Shown: positions 35,389-47,014 of the stretch, piece by piece
How positions within the stretch are numbered: the first letter of the stretch is position 1
Layout of the letters: each line of letters begins with the position of its first letter
Source: Epiperipatus broadwayi
Taxonomy: Eukaryota > Onychophora > Udeonychophora > Euonychophora > Peripatidae
Length of the DNA: 64,000 nt
Direction: 5' to 3'
Assembly (NCBI GenBank): GCA_028023455.1
Contig: JAQFVV010012491.1
Coordinates: forward strand, 310,001-374,000
Program-made: the position numbers and the translations under genes
Notes under the pieces: generated by a model
The model's database searches: none
What the model was told of the DNA's origin: nothing
Seen by the model: only the letters and a program-made list of their open reading frames with translations

Positions 35389-35518
35389 ACTCACTTTATT
35401 TTATTTTTTCTCATATATCATAGCATTGGCCGGAGGCGAACCCGCAACAACCGTCTGCTTGCTTGCAGGGCGGCTACACTGACCTCTTGGCTAACAATGC
35501 TTGACTCACTTTATTTTA
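35389..35518 (-). repeat. tRNA-derived SINE with a 15-bp target duplication
   Basis: ACTCACTTTATTTTA occurs at 35389-35403 and 35504-35518. Between them, read on the minus strand, lie AGCCAAGAGGTCAGTGTAGC (A box region), a GGTTCGCCTCC B box, GGCCAATGCTATGATATATG and an A-rich tail. The inserted body is only about 100 bp. The terminal A-tail and duplication show insertion by LINE-type retroposition. Confidence 0.8.
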
Positions 35519-35672
35519 AATTCAATAAATTCGATTTGAACAGGATGTTAATCTCAATATCATTTCTATTCTACCAAAATGGCTGCTGCATTCATTAAAA
35601 TTTCTAAAATTATTACTAAAATATGGAAAATTGTACAATTGCAAACTATATTAATATAAAGTTTAGTATTAA

Positions 35673-35846
35673 AACAGGTAAAATTCTCTATACAGTAGTG
35701 CCACTCAGTGCAAGCCAGAGTAATCAATGGATGCCAGAATCCATTGATTACTCTGGCTTGCACTGAGTCGCACTACGTATGGAGAATTTTGTCTGTTTTA
35801 ATAACAGCTATGAGTAAGCATAAGAAATAGTGATTATGTGATGTTT
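35673..35846. mobile_element. Mini family A element: palindromic derivative with 14-bp duplications
   Basis: AAGTTTAGTATTAA at 35659-35672 and 35847-35860 flanks a 174-bp insert. The insert is the family A alpha end (GTAAAATTCTC, GTAGTGCCACTCAGTGCAAG) joined back-to-back with its own reverse complement near 35738, then the GTGATTATGTGATGTTT end. The hammerhead segment is deleted. It shows the ends alone are kept in insertion derivatives. Confidence 0.8.
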
Positions 35847-35869
35847 AAGTTTAGTATTAAGAATAATAT

Positions 35870-37540
35870 GTTTTGTCAAACATTTATTCATTAATTATCA
35901 CTGATTATCAATTTTGAACTATTTTTTAATTAAAAATATTTAAAATTATGAGATATTTTGTATATATGGTAACAAGTTTAATATTTTATATGGAATTTTT
36001 ATTTGTAGTGACTTTTGAAGAACCATTTGCCCTCATTGTTTGGGATAAAGATGTATTTTTTAAGCATATTACTTTTTAACTGTTATGATGATTAGATTTT
36101 TTTCAAATTCATAAAATTTCTGAATCTGAAAGGAGTCAAAAAATAAGTTTTATAATAACAATAATTAACTTGAAAAAAAAAAAAAAATTATGAATTATTT
36201 AAAAGTTTTTTAATGATGTAAAGATGTATTAAATTCTGGAGTATGCTAGCTGTGTCAGTTTTAATTGTTTTTGCTGGCAGTAAGCTTTAAGTGTTAAATA
36301 TTCGAGTTTATTTGATAGATTTTTTTTTCTTTCTCTCATGAGTCTATTTGATAGATCATTTTTATGCAGAAACAAAGTGAATTTCTAAAAAAAATCACAT
36401 ATGATTTTTTTAAATGTTGATACAATTATATCATGATCAAAACAAAAGCATTATTTAACTATTCAGCTTTCAGTTATGATTAGATTTTTTTTTCAAAAAC
36501 AAATAAAATCTTTTTATTTGACATTTGTTTTTAAAATGTGAATGAATAAATATCATTATCTGATGAATCCATCAATTTATGCTTTAAAAGTTTAAAATTC
36601 ATTAATAATTTTTGCAGTATTGCAATATTTTATAATGGACTGTCACTGTTTACATGTTAGTAAACAGCTTGTAACCAACTTCCCTGCAATTTAACTTGTT
36701 AAAAAATAAATGTTCTATTTTTAACAAAGTTAGAGACTGCCAAGAGACAATAGAAACAAATCAAAGCACAGTTTAAAAGTGGTTAAGTTGTCAAATTTTC
36801 ATCTCTAGACTTTTTTTGGAATCAAATTATTATGAATAATATATATAATTTACTGCTTTTAAAAAAAAAAAATTAGCGATTTCTCTCAATAGGTGCCTAA
36901 TTAACACTCATATGAATTGCTTTAGTGAAAAAATTAGAATTGTTAAAGGCCATTTTATAATAAATTATGTTTAGATAATGAACAATATGACATTCAAATG
37001 TTATAACTTGGCAGTACTCATATTGCTTTTGTCATAATAACATGCAATATTCATTTTCAATGTCTTTATTTTTAATCTTTTTTTTACTCTGGTCTTTTTT
37101 TTTTTAATTTGATTTGTTTTATGTTCTTATTGGTTCACTTTTTTGCTTTTCTAGTTCATCTTAATTTATTTTATTTTTGGTATCTTTTCTTTTTTATCCT
37201 TTTTTTGACTCAGTACTCTCTTTTCCTGTTTTTCCTTTTCTCTTCTTCTGTATGTATGTGTAAACAATCATTCCTTTATAGAATAACAAAGAACTATTGA
37301 TTTAGAAAACTATATAGTCTGTTTTGTTATTTATACCTATTGTAATGGTAAAGGCAAGAGTTGTTGAAGAAAAAAAACAATAATTATAATGGAGATAATA
37401 ATTCTAACTACTTCAGATCTAACCAAGTACTCCATTGTGTGATAAATACAGTACTATGAGATATATTGTTTCGCATTCTAAAATGTAAACAAACTGGAAT
37501 GAGTACATGTTCATAACTTTTTAAGTAATTCATTGAATTA
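35870..37540. other. AT-rich stretch, nothing recognised
   Basis: T-rich pyrimidine tract at about 37080-37250; the 63-residue frame there (37109-37300) is low-complexity and not a credible protein. No shared repeat recognised. Confidence 0.5.
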
Positions 37541-37544
37541 CAAT

Positions 37545-37915
37545 TCTGAAATAGAGAAAGGCTTTAACCTTTTTTATGTGTTTCTTAAATGTTTGTATAA
37601 TAACCAAAGATGTAGTTTTTGACTATAGAAGGACCTCTCAAATCTCAACACAAGATAAGCACTTTATAAAGATAAGAGTGTTGGTCTTATCTTTAACCTA
37701 AATTCTTATTTATATAGGCCAATCAAAAGCATCTTGATTTGAGGGCATGAAGATATTACTCTCTTCACATTTAAATCCACCATTTCCTTTCACAAATTAG
37801 CTTACTCGAAACCTTGCGATTTACAATGAGTTAAACCAATGTAACATTCTGATTATTTATCAAGTGCACAGGAAGTCTATAATTAGAAAAAAAGTCTTTA
37901 ACCTTTTTCACATGC
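37545..37915 (+). repeat. Family E repeat, single copy
   Basis: Shares GAGAAAGGCTTTAACC, TAGTTTTTGACTATAGAAGG, CTTTATAAAGATAA, AGCATCTTGATTTGAG and TTTCACA blocks with the copies at 45.7-47.0 kb, in the same order. No coding frame is conserved between copies. No ribozyme core was found in it. Confidence 0.7.
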
Positions 37916-37919
37916 TTAG

Positions 37920-38715
37920 GCTGCATAAATTTTGGTGATCAAGATGGTTGAACATTTTGTATTAGATAGATGATCTTAATTATATCTTAAATATGTTAAT
38001 AACTCTATTCATTAAACCATCTCTCCAAAGATAAAGTGAAGGTTAATGTGATGATAAGCCTGAATTTATTATGGTGATATTATCTGAGAACCATCTATAA
38101 TTTTGATTATAGAATCATAACATTCCATAACTAATCTATCTAAATTTTGTTCTAATTGTTATTTAATGTAGTTATAGTTTTATTAACTATGCCAATTAAT
38201 TAGAACACTCTACCTTTAGACATTAATATTTGATTATCACACACATCTACTCAGACTATATACTTTATATAATAATTAGAAAAAAAATGCAAAACTTAAC
38301 AAAATAAATAGTTTAATGAAATTGATTTTGAATATGTGCAAATAAGTATTTCATTAATAAAAATAATAATAATAAACTTGTTAATTAAAAATATTAATTT
38401 TAAAATTAAAATGTATTCATTATCCAAAGTTCTAGTCAAACCTATATTTCTGAATGACATATGTCAACTCAAAATTCTTATATTGTGTCAAAAGGATAAC
38501 AATTTTATTTATAGATAAACAAATAATTATTATGATTAAGTAAAACAGATTTTTTTTCTCTTGTCCCATAGGGTAAACACAGGTTTAATACTAGTAATAT
38601 TAACTATTGATTAACAATACATTATAATTAAAATTAGTAACGAAAAAATATGAAACCTAGAACAAATAAATTTAAATGCTATCACCTAGGTTTTTTTTAC
38701 TATTTGACTTTTAAT
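37920..38715. other. AT-rich stretch, nothing recognised
   Basis: A 60-residue frame at 38336-38518 is low-complexity. Nothing else recognised. Confidence 0.5.
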
Positions 38716-38725
38716 TTTAACTTAG

Positions 38726-38935
38726 GAGGGTTGCATTAGATTCTAAGATCTAGGTGCAGTATTTTCAGATCTAAAGCTCCTCACTGATGAAGGCCCAAGC
38801 CAGAAACTGGTCTGGGGATATTGGATGAGTAGGCACTATATAGGGATTTTATGCACAAGCCTTCTGGGATCCATTGATTACTCTGGCTTGCACTGAGTGG
38901 CACTACTGTATGGAGAGTTCTGCCTGTTTAATGTC
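38726..38935 (+). mobile_element. Truncated family A unit with intact ribozyme core
   Basis: A single plus-strand unit starting at GAGGGTTGCATTAG and ending at the alpha end GAGAGTTCTGCCTG. AACTTAG occurs on both sides (38719-38725 and 38936-38942), a possible 7-bp duplication. It is 5'-truncated relative to the full unit and begins about 40 bp upstream of the hammerhead. Confidence 0.65.
38765..38828 (+). ncRNA. Type I hammerhead ribozyme candidate, family A
   Basis: CTGATGA (38784-38790), a GGC/GCC stem II with a four-base loop CCAA, GAAAC, TG and GTC are all present. Stem I pairs CTCCTCA with TGGGGAT as in the 31-32 kb copies. The change of CTAGTC to CTGGTC lies in the stem III loop and leaves the pairs intact. 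Confidence 0.6.
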
Positions 38936-38942
38936 AACTTAG

Positions 38943-40095
38943 AAATTTTTTGTGCAATTGAATTTTATGATTTTTATGAATAGCTTGTGAATATAATAGA
39001 TTTTGTGGAAATTTAATTTTTTACAGTTCTTACTGTCTGGTGAGCAATTTCCCTTCTTGAACAAATGTCTTTTAATCTTGCCTTTAGATTACTTTAATAT
39101 TCCAGTAGTTAAAGTTCTAATAAACTTTTGACATTTTGAATGATCTTGAAGATGATTGCCTGAGAGAAGGAAAAGTTCAAATTCTGGAGATAAAATTTTG
39201 AAAGATCCAGCAGATTGTATCTTGCAGAATTGGTCAAAACTATTACAATTAGTTTGGCTAACTGCACATTTGGGCACTTATGAGTATGTAATAATGACTT
39301 TCTATACTATTTGTAAGACATTAGATTTTACATGGATTATCAGGCTTTTCTTATTTCATATCAAATACTAATTAAATTGCAGACTAGGCTTGCTGCTAAC
39401 TTTATTTGAAAACATAACCTGTGTAAATTTTAACAGGCAACTGTATTTGCTCTTGGAATGTCAAATAATGCAATAAATATTTTAGATCTATTTTCTGTTT
39501 ATAGTTTTTGTATATAAATAATTATAAATAGTACATTCTAGATATTACACCTACTCATTCTGAAATTCAAACTTAGGTTGCATTCATATTAGAATATATA
39601 TATATAAATTATGTTTTGTTAGTTTGTTTACAAAACAACTTAAATAATAAAATTTAATGAAGTAGATAAAATTGTAAAACGATGCTATCAAAGAAGTTTT
39701 TGTCTACATTTGGGTCATGATTATGAGATTAAGAACTGATTATGTAATTGTCTGTAAACCATGATAGATAATCAAATGGTTATTTTATTTTCTCTTGTTT
39801 TTTTTTAAAAAAAAACATTTTTTTTATTAATGATTTGATAATGAATGATATTTAATGAAATAATATGGCTGAAAGAAGTTTTTGGAAATTGATCATGTTC
39901 TATTATTAGAGGTTATTAATTTGACATGACTCTGTGATCTGATATGAATGGCATTTTTTTTATTAATAAAATTTTCAATATAGAATATGGATGTAGTTTA
40001 TCATTGCTTTCTTTCATTTTAGTTTAAAATGACTTTTTTTTATTGATATACCTGTGATCAAATGACATTGACACTTAATGATATTGTTGTTCCCC
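38943..40095. other. AT-rich stretch, nothing recognised
   Basis: Overlapping 60-70-residue frames at 39089-39371 lie on opposite strands and show no domain. No repeat recognised. Confidence 0.5.
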
Positions 40096-40109
40096 AACAT
40101 AATTATTAA
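40096..40109 (+). repeat. Target-site duplication, left copy (14 bp)
   Basis: AACATAATTATTAA, identical to 41013-41026. Confidence 0.85.
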
Positions 40110-40206
40110 AATAGGCAAAACTCTCCATACAGTAGTACCACTCAGTACAAGCCAGAATAATCAATGGATGCCAAAAGGCTTGTGCATAAAATCCGTCTAG
40201 TGCCGA

Positions 40207-40273
40207 CTCATCCAATATCCTCAGACTAGTTTCTGGCTTGTAGCTTTCGTCAGTGAGGAGCCTTGGATCTGAG
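40207..40273 (-). ncRNA. Type I hammerhead ribozyme candidate, family A, U7C variant
   Basis: CTGACGA replaces CTGATGA; position 7 is the variable core position, so the core still fits. GAAAC, TA and GTC are intact. Stem I pairs TCCTCA with TGAGGA without a wobble. Stem II is weakened (AGCTACAAGCCA). Confidence 0.55.
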
Positions 40274-40825
40274 AGCACTGCACCTAGATCTTAGAATCTA
40301 ATGCAACCCTCCAGCAGCCATCTTTTATTTCTACAAAACTATGAGAATAAAATTGAAAACAATATTTTCAATCTAAACTTATTAGCTTATATGGTCATAT
40401 AGGTCTGATCTCAGTTCAGTACCCATACATTTTGGAGTCTTTGGTTTTTTAATAATCATAGCCACCACTATTCTATTAGGCAGGATTGGTATTAAACCAT
40501 TAAACATCACATGATCACCATTCCCTGTTTTTAATAACAGTTATGAGCAAGCGTAAGAAATGGTGATCATATGATATTTAGTGGTTAAATACCAATCCTG
40601 TCTAATAGGATAGTGGTGACTTTGGTTATTAAAGAACCAAAGACACAAAAATGTATGGGTACTGAACTAAGTTCAGATCTATACAACTATATGAGCTAAT
40701 GTGCTTAAATTGAAAATATTGTGTTTTCAATTTTATTCTCATAGCTTTGTAGTTAAGTAGAGATAAAAGGTGGTTGCTGGAGGGTTGCATTAGATTCTAT
40801 GATCTAGGTGCAGTGCTCTCAGATA

Positions 40826-40882
40826 CAAAGCTCATAACTGACAAGGTCCACAAGCTAGAAACTAGTCTGGGGATATTGGATG
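40826..40882 (+). ncRNA. Hammerhead-like ribozyme, family A, core mutated
   Basis: CTGACAA breaks the invariant G8, and the 5' stem I reads CTCATAA instead of CTCCTCA. GAAAC, TAGTC and the 3' stem strand are conserved. Probably inactive. Confidence 0.45.
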
Positions 40883-41012
40883 AGTATGCACAAGCCTTCT
40901 GGCATCCATTGATTACTCTGGCTTGCACTGAGTGGCACTACTGTATGGAGAGTTTTGCCTGTTTTATTAACAGTTATGAGCAAGCATAAGAAATGGTGAT
41001 GTTTAGTGGTTT

Positions 41013-41026
41013 AACATAATTATTAA
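41013..41026 (+). repeat. Target-site duplication, right copy (14 bp)
   Basis: AACATAATTATTAA directly after the conserved TTTAGTGGTTT terminus. Confidence 0.85.
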
Positions 41027-41029
41027 TAA

Positions 41030-42490
41030 TAAATATATGAAGCACTAAAGTAGTTTTTTTTTTTTTTTTCAAAAACAAAAAAACATTAGATATTATATAA
41101 CAGCTAACTTTGAATTGTAAACTATAATAATATGAAAATCACATGACCAGTTTCAAGAAAATCCTCTTTATTAGTAGTTAACCTTTAAACACCATTAAAT
41201 ACAAAACAGGATTAACCGGAATTTTATTTATATAAATAATATTTTAAAGAAAATAAATCACCCTCCCCCAGGCTATCATTTAAAAGCGCTCTAAATGTTG
41301 AACAAAGGATTAAGAATAGAAGAAAAAAATCTATACATTCAACATTCACTCATAGATGATGAAAATAGAATAAATAATATTTTGTTTTATTCGAAGAAGT
41401 TAATCAGAAAGCTATTTATAATCAATAAGTACACGCAATTATGTATTATGGTTAATTATAAATTATAATCATTTTATTTTTTAATAAACTTTACTTTAAA
41501 AATATATATATTCTAAATAAAACTAATGTTCAGGTTCTATACTTTTTTTGATTATATTACTGCTTTTATTAGGCCACTGTTCACTAAATCATTTACATTT
41601 TTTCTTCTATATTTTGATAATTTTTCAATAATAATTACTCAAATATCAAGAAATACATACAATATTATTGAACAAATCAATATTTTTCATATTTAAAAGA
41701 ATATGATGTAGGCAAAAAGTCATAGGCTTACTTGATATATCTTATGGTTTTTTTTTTTTTTTTAGATTTGTATTTTTTCCAATTATATTATTTATACATG
41801 ACTTATCTTTTTATGTTTTTCCATAAAATGGGACTGAAAAGAGACAAAAAGTTAGGTTTAACTCTTGTGCAAAGGGCAATAATAAAATAAAAAACAAAAT
41901 TTAATCATTCATTTCACTTTAAAATAAAACTCAATTCACTAAGCATTAGATATTGTTTATATTAAAAAGCTGTACAAAATATTATAATTTAAAAAAAAAA
42001 GACAATTTTAAATCATTAAATTTTTATAAAAATTGATACTGATAAAAATAAAGTTTAAATGCAATATATTGTGCTTTTATAAGATATATTCAACACATGT
42101 TAAAATTAAGATGTATATAATATTCTCCTTTCCTTCACATGGACTCACTTTATATATATATTTTGAGAAAAATAAAAAAGAAAAATTTATAAATTTCACT
42201 TGCATGTACATTTTATAAACATCACTATGAATTATCTCTCGGTCAAAATACAGTCATGCAATTGCTTTCTTTCTCTCTAAATTTAGTACTATACTGTCTC
42301 TTTTATAATTATATTATTTTTGTTGTTGTTAATTATTGTAGTTTCATCTAAATGTGTGTCTTTTAAAAAGCTGAATTGTATGATAGGTAAATGAACTTAT
42401 GTTAATTACATCTATAGACTTTATTATTATTTGCAGTTTCTAGTATCCATGGGAAATCTTGAAATCAAACGGATAAGGATACAGAGGCAT
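41030..42490. other. AT-rich stretch, nothing recognised
   Basis: Contains a T18-like run near 41052 and another at 41747-41762. No gene or shared repeat recognised. Confidence 0.5.
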
Positions 42491-42494
42491 TTTT

Positions 42495-43110
42495 ATAATT
42501 GTGAGTTTTCCAATAAACCAAGATGGCAGCCTACAGTTTTAGGGCCCCCCAAAACCTGCTAGGAAACCTTATTGTTATTTTTTTTTTTAAAAAAAATCAT
42601 TGTGGAAAAATTAATAACAATATTTATAGTTTTTTTTATTAACTTATTAACAGAGAAATGGGGGGAGTAACAATATTTACACTTTATTCATGTTAGTGGC
42701 TTGCAATTATATCATGACCATTAGCACATACTTTTCAGGAGGGCAAGATTCCATACCTTTGTAAATAATTTACTGCCTCACTTTCTGTGACAGGAAGGTC
42801 CCAAATTTTTATAATTATCACAGTCTACCAAAAAAAACTACTGACAAAAAGAAACACTCTGAATTGAAATAAAATATGACAATATTAAGAGTGTCACTTC
42901 CCATGGGATAATATAAGTAAAAAAAAAATTGAAATAAAGTTTTTTAATGAAATTTATAGGAATTTATTCTTTTTTTAAATGTAACAATTAATTTATTAAT
43001 TTTGTTTTAATTTAACAACTAACACATCATTGATAGATTATAGGCCCTCAAAACTATACATTTATCAAAAATATGGGCTGCCATCTTGGTTTACAGGAAA
43101 ACTCACAAGT
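42495..43110. mobile_element. Segment bounded by roughly 55-bp inverted repeats
   Basis: 42497-42553 (TGTGAGTTTTCC, AAACCAAGATGGCAGCC, AGTTTTAGGGCC) and 43036-43107 are reverse complements with mismatches and a few indels. About 480 bp lie between, with no coding frame. This fits a non-autonomous DNA transposon with terminal inverted repeats. I could not identify a target duplication or superfamily. Confidence 0.55.
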
Positions 43111-43505
43111 ACTTTTGAGTTTAGTTTACCATTGCTTAAAGTTGTACACAGATTGTTTACCATTATTTGTTGTTCAATTAATAACAGTAATTGAATTATT
43201 TTCTTTATATTTGAGTACAAGTATTTTTCTAATAGTTTTTGAGTAATACTTATAAAAAAATGTAATTATTGTAGAGTCTGCCATAGCACTCGTTTTATTT
43301 ATACAATTGTCTTTCAGCGCCATTAAAAATCCTTATTTCTTGTTATGTATTTTTAATGCCATTAGGAAAACAATAAAATATATAATGTAAAAATAAAAAG
43401 AACAATAAGTTAATGTGGATTATTTAGATTATCAACAGTAATTTCCTACTAGAGATACTTATATAAATATAAATAATCAATAAACACCAATTGTAGAATC
43501 ATTTT

Positions 43506-43555
43506 GATCCCTGAGCTAATTTCTGGCTATTCATTTTTATCAGAGATTACTGGAT
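43506..43555 (-). ncRNA. Very decayed hammerhead-like sequence
   Basis: On the minus strand CTGATAA, 15 nt ending AATAGCCA, then GAAATTAGCTCAGGGATC. The order CTGAT, AGCCAGAAA, TAG, C, GGGAT echoes family A. G8 is lost and stem II hardly pairs. Reported only as a possible fourth relic. Confidence 0.25.
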
Positions 43556-43559
43556 TGTG

Positions 43560-45740
43560 GATTGTATTACACTTTTGAAGTTGTGTAATTTGAAAACTTC
43601 AAACATTCTAAGATTTTGAAGCAAGCCAACCTGTTTGCCTAGCTATGTAATTTTAACAGTTGATAATCCTTTGAAAGTTTCTATAGCTAATATAACTACT
43701 AAGATCATTAAAATATATATCATTGCTAATCTAAAATGTCAGATTTGTATAGTTAGTCAAGCATGAGGAATTCAGGTTCAAAATTTTAGGCCATTTGAAA
43801 TTTCATGTAGTTACATTGAATAATAAAAATAAAGGTAGCTATTGCTTTACTCATGAAGGCTAATAAACACAACTGGCCTGTGAATCTAGTTAGCACTATC
43901 AATTTATTAATTATTTATGCTTACATAGATAGTTCTAGAATATAATTTCTTCTGTTAATGCAGATATTAAATATAAATTAGAAGAATTGTGTCATATATA
44001 CATAAAGTACATCTGTGAGTAGTCATATATATTGAGGATGTTAGTATTTTAAATAATTTTTTCAAATGATATTTAAAATTTTTAATTAACAAATTTAAAA
44101 GTAAATGATTTTTGTCAACTAAAAATAAAACTAGGAAAGAAAATAATAAATGACTTTTGGGTCTAGAAGATTATTTGTTCCCAATATTTTTTATAAAAAA
44201 AAAGAGAGAGGAAAACTCTGAATATATAATTTTTTTAAATATTGAAAATGAGGCCAAATGGTAATAGTTGTTTTTTTTTCTTTTCTTTTTTAAAAAAAAA
44301 CTGTTACTTAACATAAAAAAAGAAGATGCTAATTAATAGCTTTAATTCATGTCATCTATTATATATATATACCCATCAAACAAATTGAACTTTTTTATAA
44401 GTCTATTGACAATTCAAACATGTTAATTTTTAAATTATTATACAGCACATCTGAATGCTTCTATATATGTGTAAATTTATATTTATTTTCAATATAGAAT
44501 TAATTATGAAAAATATAAAATATATAATATAAATGTCAGTGTGTGTACACATTTCCGTGGATACCCACATATATATGTCAAAACAATCATTATTTCTGTA
44601 TTATTGAAATGTGATCTTATTTTATTATTATTATATGAAAATTCCCATAAGTTTTGACATGCCTGTGTTCTTATATAGATGCATGTCAGGTATACATATA
44701 TGTTAAAATTAATCATATTTTTATTATAGGACAATTCAAATATTTTCATAAACTATTATACCACACATCTGTGTGTTTATGTATGTGTGTTTTATGTATT
44801 GACATATTTGTAAATCACAATGTGACTTCTTTTTGAATTGATCAAAATCAGAAGGCTTAATTTATATGTATAGCCATATTCAGCAGACCTTAATTTCATT
44901 TTAATTGTTATTAATAAATTGTTATTTCACTGTTAAAATTATTTCAGTGAATTTAGAATATTATATATTAAGATTATATCTCTTGTTCACAGTAACAGTT
45001 ATAGAGCTTTTCTTACTGAACTAGATTCATGCACAATGGCTGTTATATAAAAGGGGTATATTCAGTGTTTATGGACATCCAGTTGATGATGATCTTGGAT
45101 TAGTACTAAGGGGATATCCTTTAAAGTCCATGTACTATATTTTACTTAGTTTACTATTTACTAGAAATTAAATTTATAGTTGGCTAGTACATTAAAGCTA
45201 CTAAATGGCGAGAGCATTGATGATCATCAACATGTTTTAGTATCCTATCATTATTGTTTTTATTATAATTCTGATGGATTAGTATTTAAGTTTGTGCATC
45301 CAAATTAATGTTTAAATAATCTGCCCCATTCTGGAAAGGGCTAAATAATTAGCCTAATCTATAGTAGACCCATTTCAAATCAGGTCACAAGATTGACTGT
45401 TGATTTATTTTTATTGTTGATTACTCATGATGATAAATGATTATTACTTTGTGTAATGCTAGTGAACTTATAGTTAGTTCTGTTTCTCTCATGCTCATTT
45501 TGCATTATATTCATCTATATTTAATTTTATATTTAAATTTAGATTAGTTCATTAACTGGGATTGATGATGATGAATGCCACCACCCCAGGTTCACCCCAG
45601 TCTCTGTACCATTACAATATATATATATATGCACAATTGTTTTAAATTTTAATAATAATAAAAAATAAGCAGCAATAATAAATATATATATATATAGAAT
45701 GATAAGAAAAATTGAGATGAATTAAGCAACATAAGAAGCA
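43560..45740. other. AT-rich stretch, nothing recognised
   Basis: Short TA microsatellites at 44360-44370, 45617-45632 and 45683-45697. Two similar segments (44440-44480 and 44756-44790) share ACATCTG and ATGT words, possibly an old duplication. No gene seen. Confidence 0.45.
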
Positions 45741-45747
45741 TGTGAAT

Positions 45748-46345
45748 ACTTTAGAGAAAGGCTTTAACCATTATCATATGCATCTTGAATGTTTATAATA
45801 ATCAAATGATGTTTTTTGACTGTAGAAGAATCTCTCATAGTGACTTTATAAAGATAATAATGGCCATCCTATCTTTAATCTAAATTCCGACTTATATAGG
45901 CAAATCTGAAGCATCTTGATTTGAGAGCACGAAGCTGTTACTTTCTTTACTCTTTAAGTCCATTATTTTTTTCACACATTAACTCATGTGAAAGCTTACA
46001 CTTAATAAATAGTAATAACTTTAGTTTACACATTTCCATTATAAAGACTGTAATATTGACTCATTGTAAATAACAAGATATCATGCATTAATGAGTGAAA
46101 GAAATAATTGACTTAAAAAGTGAAGAGAATAATAGCTTCACACTCTCAAATCAAGATGATTCAGATTGGTCTATAGAAGTTGGGAATTTAGATTAAAAAT
46201 GAGATGGCCAGTCTTATCTTTATAAAGTCACTATCTTAAGTTGAGGCTTGAGAGGTTCCTTTATAGTCAAAAATCAACATCGTTTGACTATTATAGATGT
46301 TTAACGTGCATATGATAATGTTTAAAGCTTTTCTCTAAAGTATTA
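45748..46345. repeat. Family E repeats as a large palindrome
   Basis: 45748-46020 (plus sense) and 46066-46345 (minus sense) are reverse complements. They share GAGAAAGGCTTTAAC or its reverse, CTTTATAAAGATAA, AGCATCTTGATTTGAG and AAGTCCA. The outer edges have the same AAGCTTTTCTCTAAAGTAT-type sequence. There is no coding frame. Confidence 0.7.
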
Positions 46346-47012
46346 CATGCTTTCTATGCACTTAATAAATAATCAGAACTTTAGTTTATTCATTTACTTT
46401 ATAAAGATTGTAATATTGACACTGTATATTGCAAGATTTCACACTATAATGTGTGAAGGAATGGTGAACTTAAAAAATAGAGTAACAGTTTTACACTCTT
46501 TTTACCATTAAATTGTTTGCTTGTATTATACATAAGATGACTGTTCTTATTATATAAAATTGCTATCTTGTGTTGAGGTTTGAGAGATCCTTCTATAGTC
46601 AAAAAATAATATCATTGACTATTATAAACATTCAAGATGCATATGATAAAAGTTAAAGCTTTTCTCTAAAGTATTTACAGGAATATCCACTTAATAAATA
46701 ATCAGAACTTTAGTTTATACACTTACATTATAAAAATCACAATATTGACTTGTTGTATATCACAAGATTTTATGTGAGTTAATGTATGAAGGAAATAGTG
46801 GACTTAAAAAGTGAAGATAATAACAGCTTCCTGCTCTCAAATGAAAATGGTTCAAATTGGCCTATATAAGTGAATTTAGGTTAATGGTAAGATGGCCATT
46901 CTTGTGTTGAGGTTTGAGAGATACTTCTATAGTAAAAAAAAACATTGTTTGACTATTATAAATGTTCAAGGCACATATGATAAAGGCTAAATCATTTCTC
47001 TAAAGAATAATA
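46346..47012 (-). repeat. Two further tandem family E units
   Basis: Units at about 46424-46680 and 46757-47010 repeat the second arm of the palindrome in the same orientation, with a period of roughly 330-360 bp. CACTTAATAAATAATCAGAA begins the inter-unit segments. The layout (inverted pair plus tandem units) parallels family A. I found no CTGATGA-GAAA pair in the consensus, so I do not call a ribozyme. Confidence 0.65.
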
Positions 47013-47014
47013 AT

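Larger units (their letters stand above)
40110..41012. mobile_element. Family A inverted dimer with perfect 14-bp duplications
   Basis: AACATAATTATTAA at 40096-40109 and 41013-41026 flanks the insert. It starts with the alpha end (GGCAAAACTCTCC) and a minus-strand unit (ribozyme 40207-40273), meets an inverted unit around 40530, and carries a plus-strand unit (ribozyme remnant 40826-40882). It ends with TGATGTTTAGTGGTTT. The layout equals that of the 31-32 kb array with fewer tandem units. Confidence 0.85.

Noticed and set aside
36555-36600. CTGATGA on the plus strand
   Set aside because: No GAAA at the right distance and no pairing flanks; a chance heptamer.
37080-37300. Hydrophobic open frame of 63 residues
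   Set aside because: It is a translation of a T-rich pyrimidine tract; Phe/Leu/Ser richness reflects composition, not a membrane protein.
39089-39371. Overlapping 62- and 71-residue frames on opposite strands
   Set aside because: No domain, no repeat and mutually antisense; at least one is a shadow and neither has support.
45748-47012. Hammerhead ribozyme in family E
   Set aside because: Aligned copies have TTCACACATTAACTC, GTGAAAT-type sequence. GAAA is present, but no copy has CTGANGA upstream.
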